The notes under the pieces: generated by a model
The model's database searches: none
Told to the model about the DNA's origin: nothing
Seen by the model: only the letters and a program-made list of their open reading frames with translations
Shown here: in pieces, positions 63,038 through 64,000 of the stretch
Numbering within the stretch: position 1 is the first letter of the stretch
Layout: every line of letters starts with the position of its first letter
Assembly: GCA_027579435.1 (NCBI GenBank)
Contig: JANBPK010000731.1
Coordinates: 81,030 to 145,029 of the forward strand
Source: Candolleomyces eurysporus
Taxonomy: Eukaryota > Basidiomycota > Agaricomycetes > Agaricales > Psathyrellaceae
Length of the DNA stretch: 64,000 nt
Reading direction: 5' to 3'
Position numbers and translations under genes: made by a program

Positions 63038-64000
63038 AGCGGTTGTACGTTGTTGTTATGTTGTATTTTCACCACACCTAAGGATTGGATCGATCACCCC
63101 TCAACCATCTTCCTATCTATCCCCCCCCCCCCATGTCGGGGCTTGTCATCGTATAGACTAGTCACGCACACACCCATGTCGGTATACCTGCTCACTGCCA
63201 TATCATTTTACGTTGTGTACATCATTAGCTACCTGCTATAATCGCATATCTTTTCAAAACTCTATTCAGATTGACGGCAGTACGCCAAGTTAAGACCCGG
63301 GTACAATCACACGACCTCGATATCCACGGTGCTAAAAATAAGACACGGAGTCGATACATTCACTGCTATCATCCTATGATGATGAGAGTCTGATGGAGCT
63401 TGAGTTGAGTCGAACTCGTACAGGCTCCAGTGCAGATTTACGGNACCTCTACGATGCAGCGATCAATGGTCGAGTTCGAATTCCGTGACCGGACCTCAGG
63501 TTCGTTGGAGTCGAATTACTCGGGAGCTCCCACGAAATGGAAATGGGTNTTACATGACTGGTCATGGGTAACAGGAGCCTTGAGGACGACAACCGTGGCC
63601 GTGACCTCGACCGGAGCAGAGATCTATCTAGACACCCGTGAACACCGACACCNGGGCGTCGACCATGCGGTGCATTTGAATTGGCAAGTCGCTCAATTCG
63701 CCACAGCATGTTACGACAGCCTTGGGCANTGGGCACCNATGCTATCATACCGAACTAGTCCTTGTCTACATGCAAGGAAATGGTCTGGATCAATCAATCA
63801 ANCGCAGGGTATATGGAAAAAGTCATTGAGGTTTTTTTTTGGTGATCGGACTCAGGAGACAGATTGCGGGTTACTAGGCCTGGGAGATCCCAGTTCCCCG
63901 CTCCTCGATCCAATGAAAGGACACTAGTACTTATCTGCAGTCGGCAGTCGGATGAGAGNTGTGAANACAATGCGANAATGGTCCGGTGGTGGTGGTGNNG
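63038..64000. other. Window end: no gene, many ambiguous bases
   Basis: A C-run of about 12 bases at 63121-63132, then unremarkable sequence. From 63444 on, single Ns become frequent (ten or so in the last 560 bases), here not tied to homopolymers, suggesting a low-quality or collapsed region. A 165-codon plus ORF at 63430-63927 contains several Ns and has no motif. Confidence 0.5.

Overview
This looks like a piece of a filamentous basidiomycete (Agaricomycete-type) nuclear genome. Nearly every recognisable gene is broken by short introns of about 50-130 bases with GTRNGT...YAG ends. The gene families are typical of mushroom-forming fungi: many F-box/LRR proteins, a MYND-finger protein, GH55 beta-1,3-glucanases, a Kre9/Knh1-like wall protein and AAT-type amino acid permeases. 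Both strands are used and there are no operons. I rebuilt coding regions by splicing by eye and accepted a model only when exon phases agreed.

Layout. The left arm (1-24 kb) is sparse and odd. It holds a hypothetical gene (293-1347, minus), a well-spliced 347-residue orphan (6327-7914), a short hypothetical gene (9213-9809), two members of a fungal F-box plus nucleotidyltransferase-like family (10378-11835 minus; 18289-19593 plus), a strongly diverged ribonucleotide reductase large subunit (12202-15565), a conserved hypothetical with an acidic tail (16474-17965), and a MYND protein (20639-22656). The central block (23.4-33.7 kb) is conserved housekeeping: a small membrane protein, an F-box protein with a long C-terminal extension, an ERG26-like sterol dehydrogenase, an AGC-type kinase, and mitochondrial dihydrolipoyl dehydrogenase. 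The kinase and the dehydrogenase are divergently transcribed from a 238-base gap.

From 33.8 to 54.6 kb the window is built by segmental duplication. A two-gene cell-wall unit (Kre9-like gene plus GH55 glucanase) is present twice, with the Kre9-like gene of one unit reduced to a 3' fragment. Next to it lie four direct copies and one inverted copy of an F-box/LRR gene, plus a sixth decayed fragment. A remnant of the Kre9-like 5' end sits in front of F-box copy 4, which shows that copy 4 came from a segment spanning both genes. The right end carries a conserved fungal hypothetical protein and two tandem amino acid permeases.

Working together: the wall unit joins a beta-1,3-glucan hydrolase with a protein of the beta-1,6-glucan assembly family; the F-box array is a likely source of fast-evolving ubiquitin-ligase adaptors; the permeases, dehydrogenase and sterol enzyme are ordinary metabolism. 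The most unusual object is the ribonucleotide reductase. It keeps the thiyl-radical and redox cysteines of the active site, but it has lost one of the two radical-transfer tyrosines and the C-terminal cysteine pair.

Data quality: single N symbols often follow runs of T, A or G, and deleting the N restores the reading frame at several independent sites. Several apparent frameshifts are therefore probably sequence errors.
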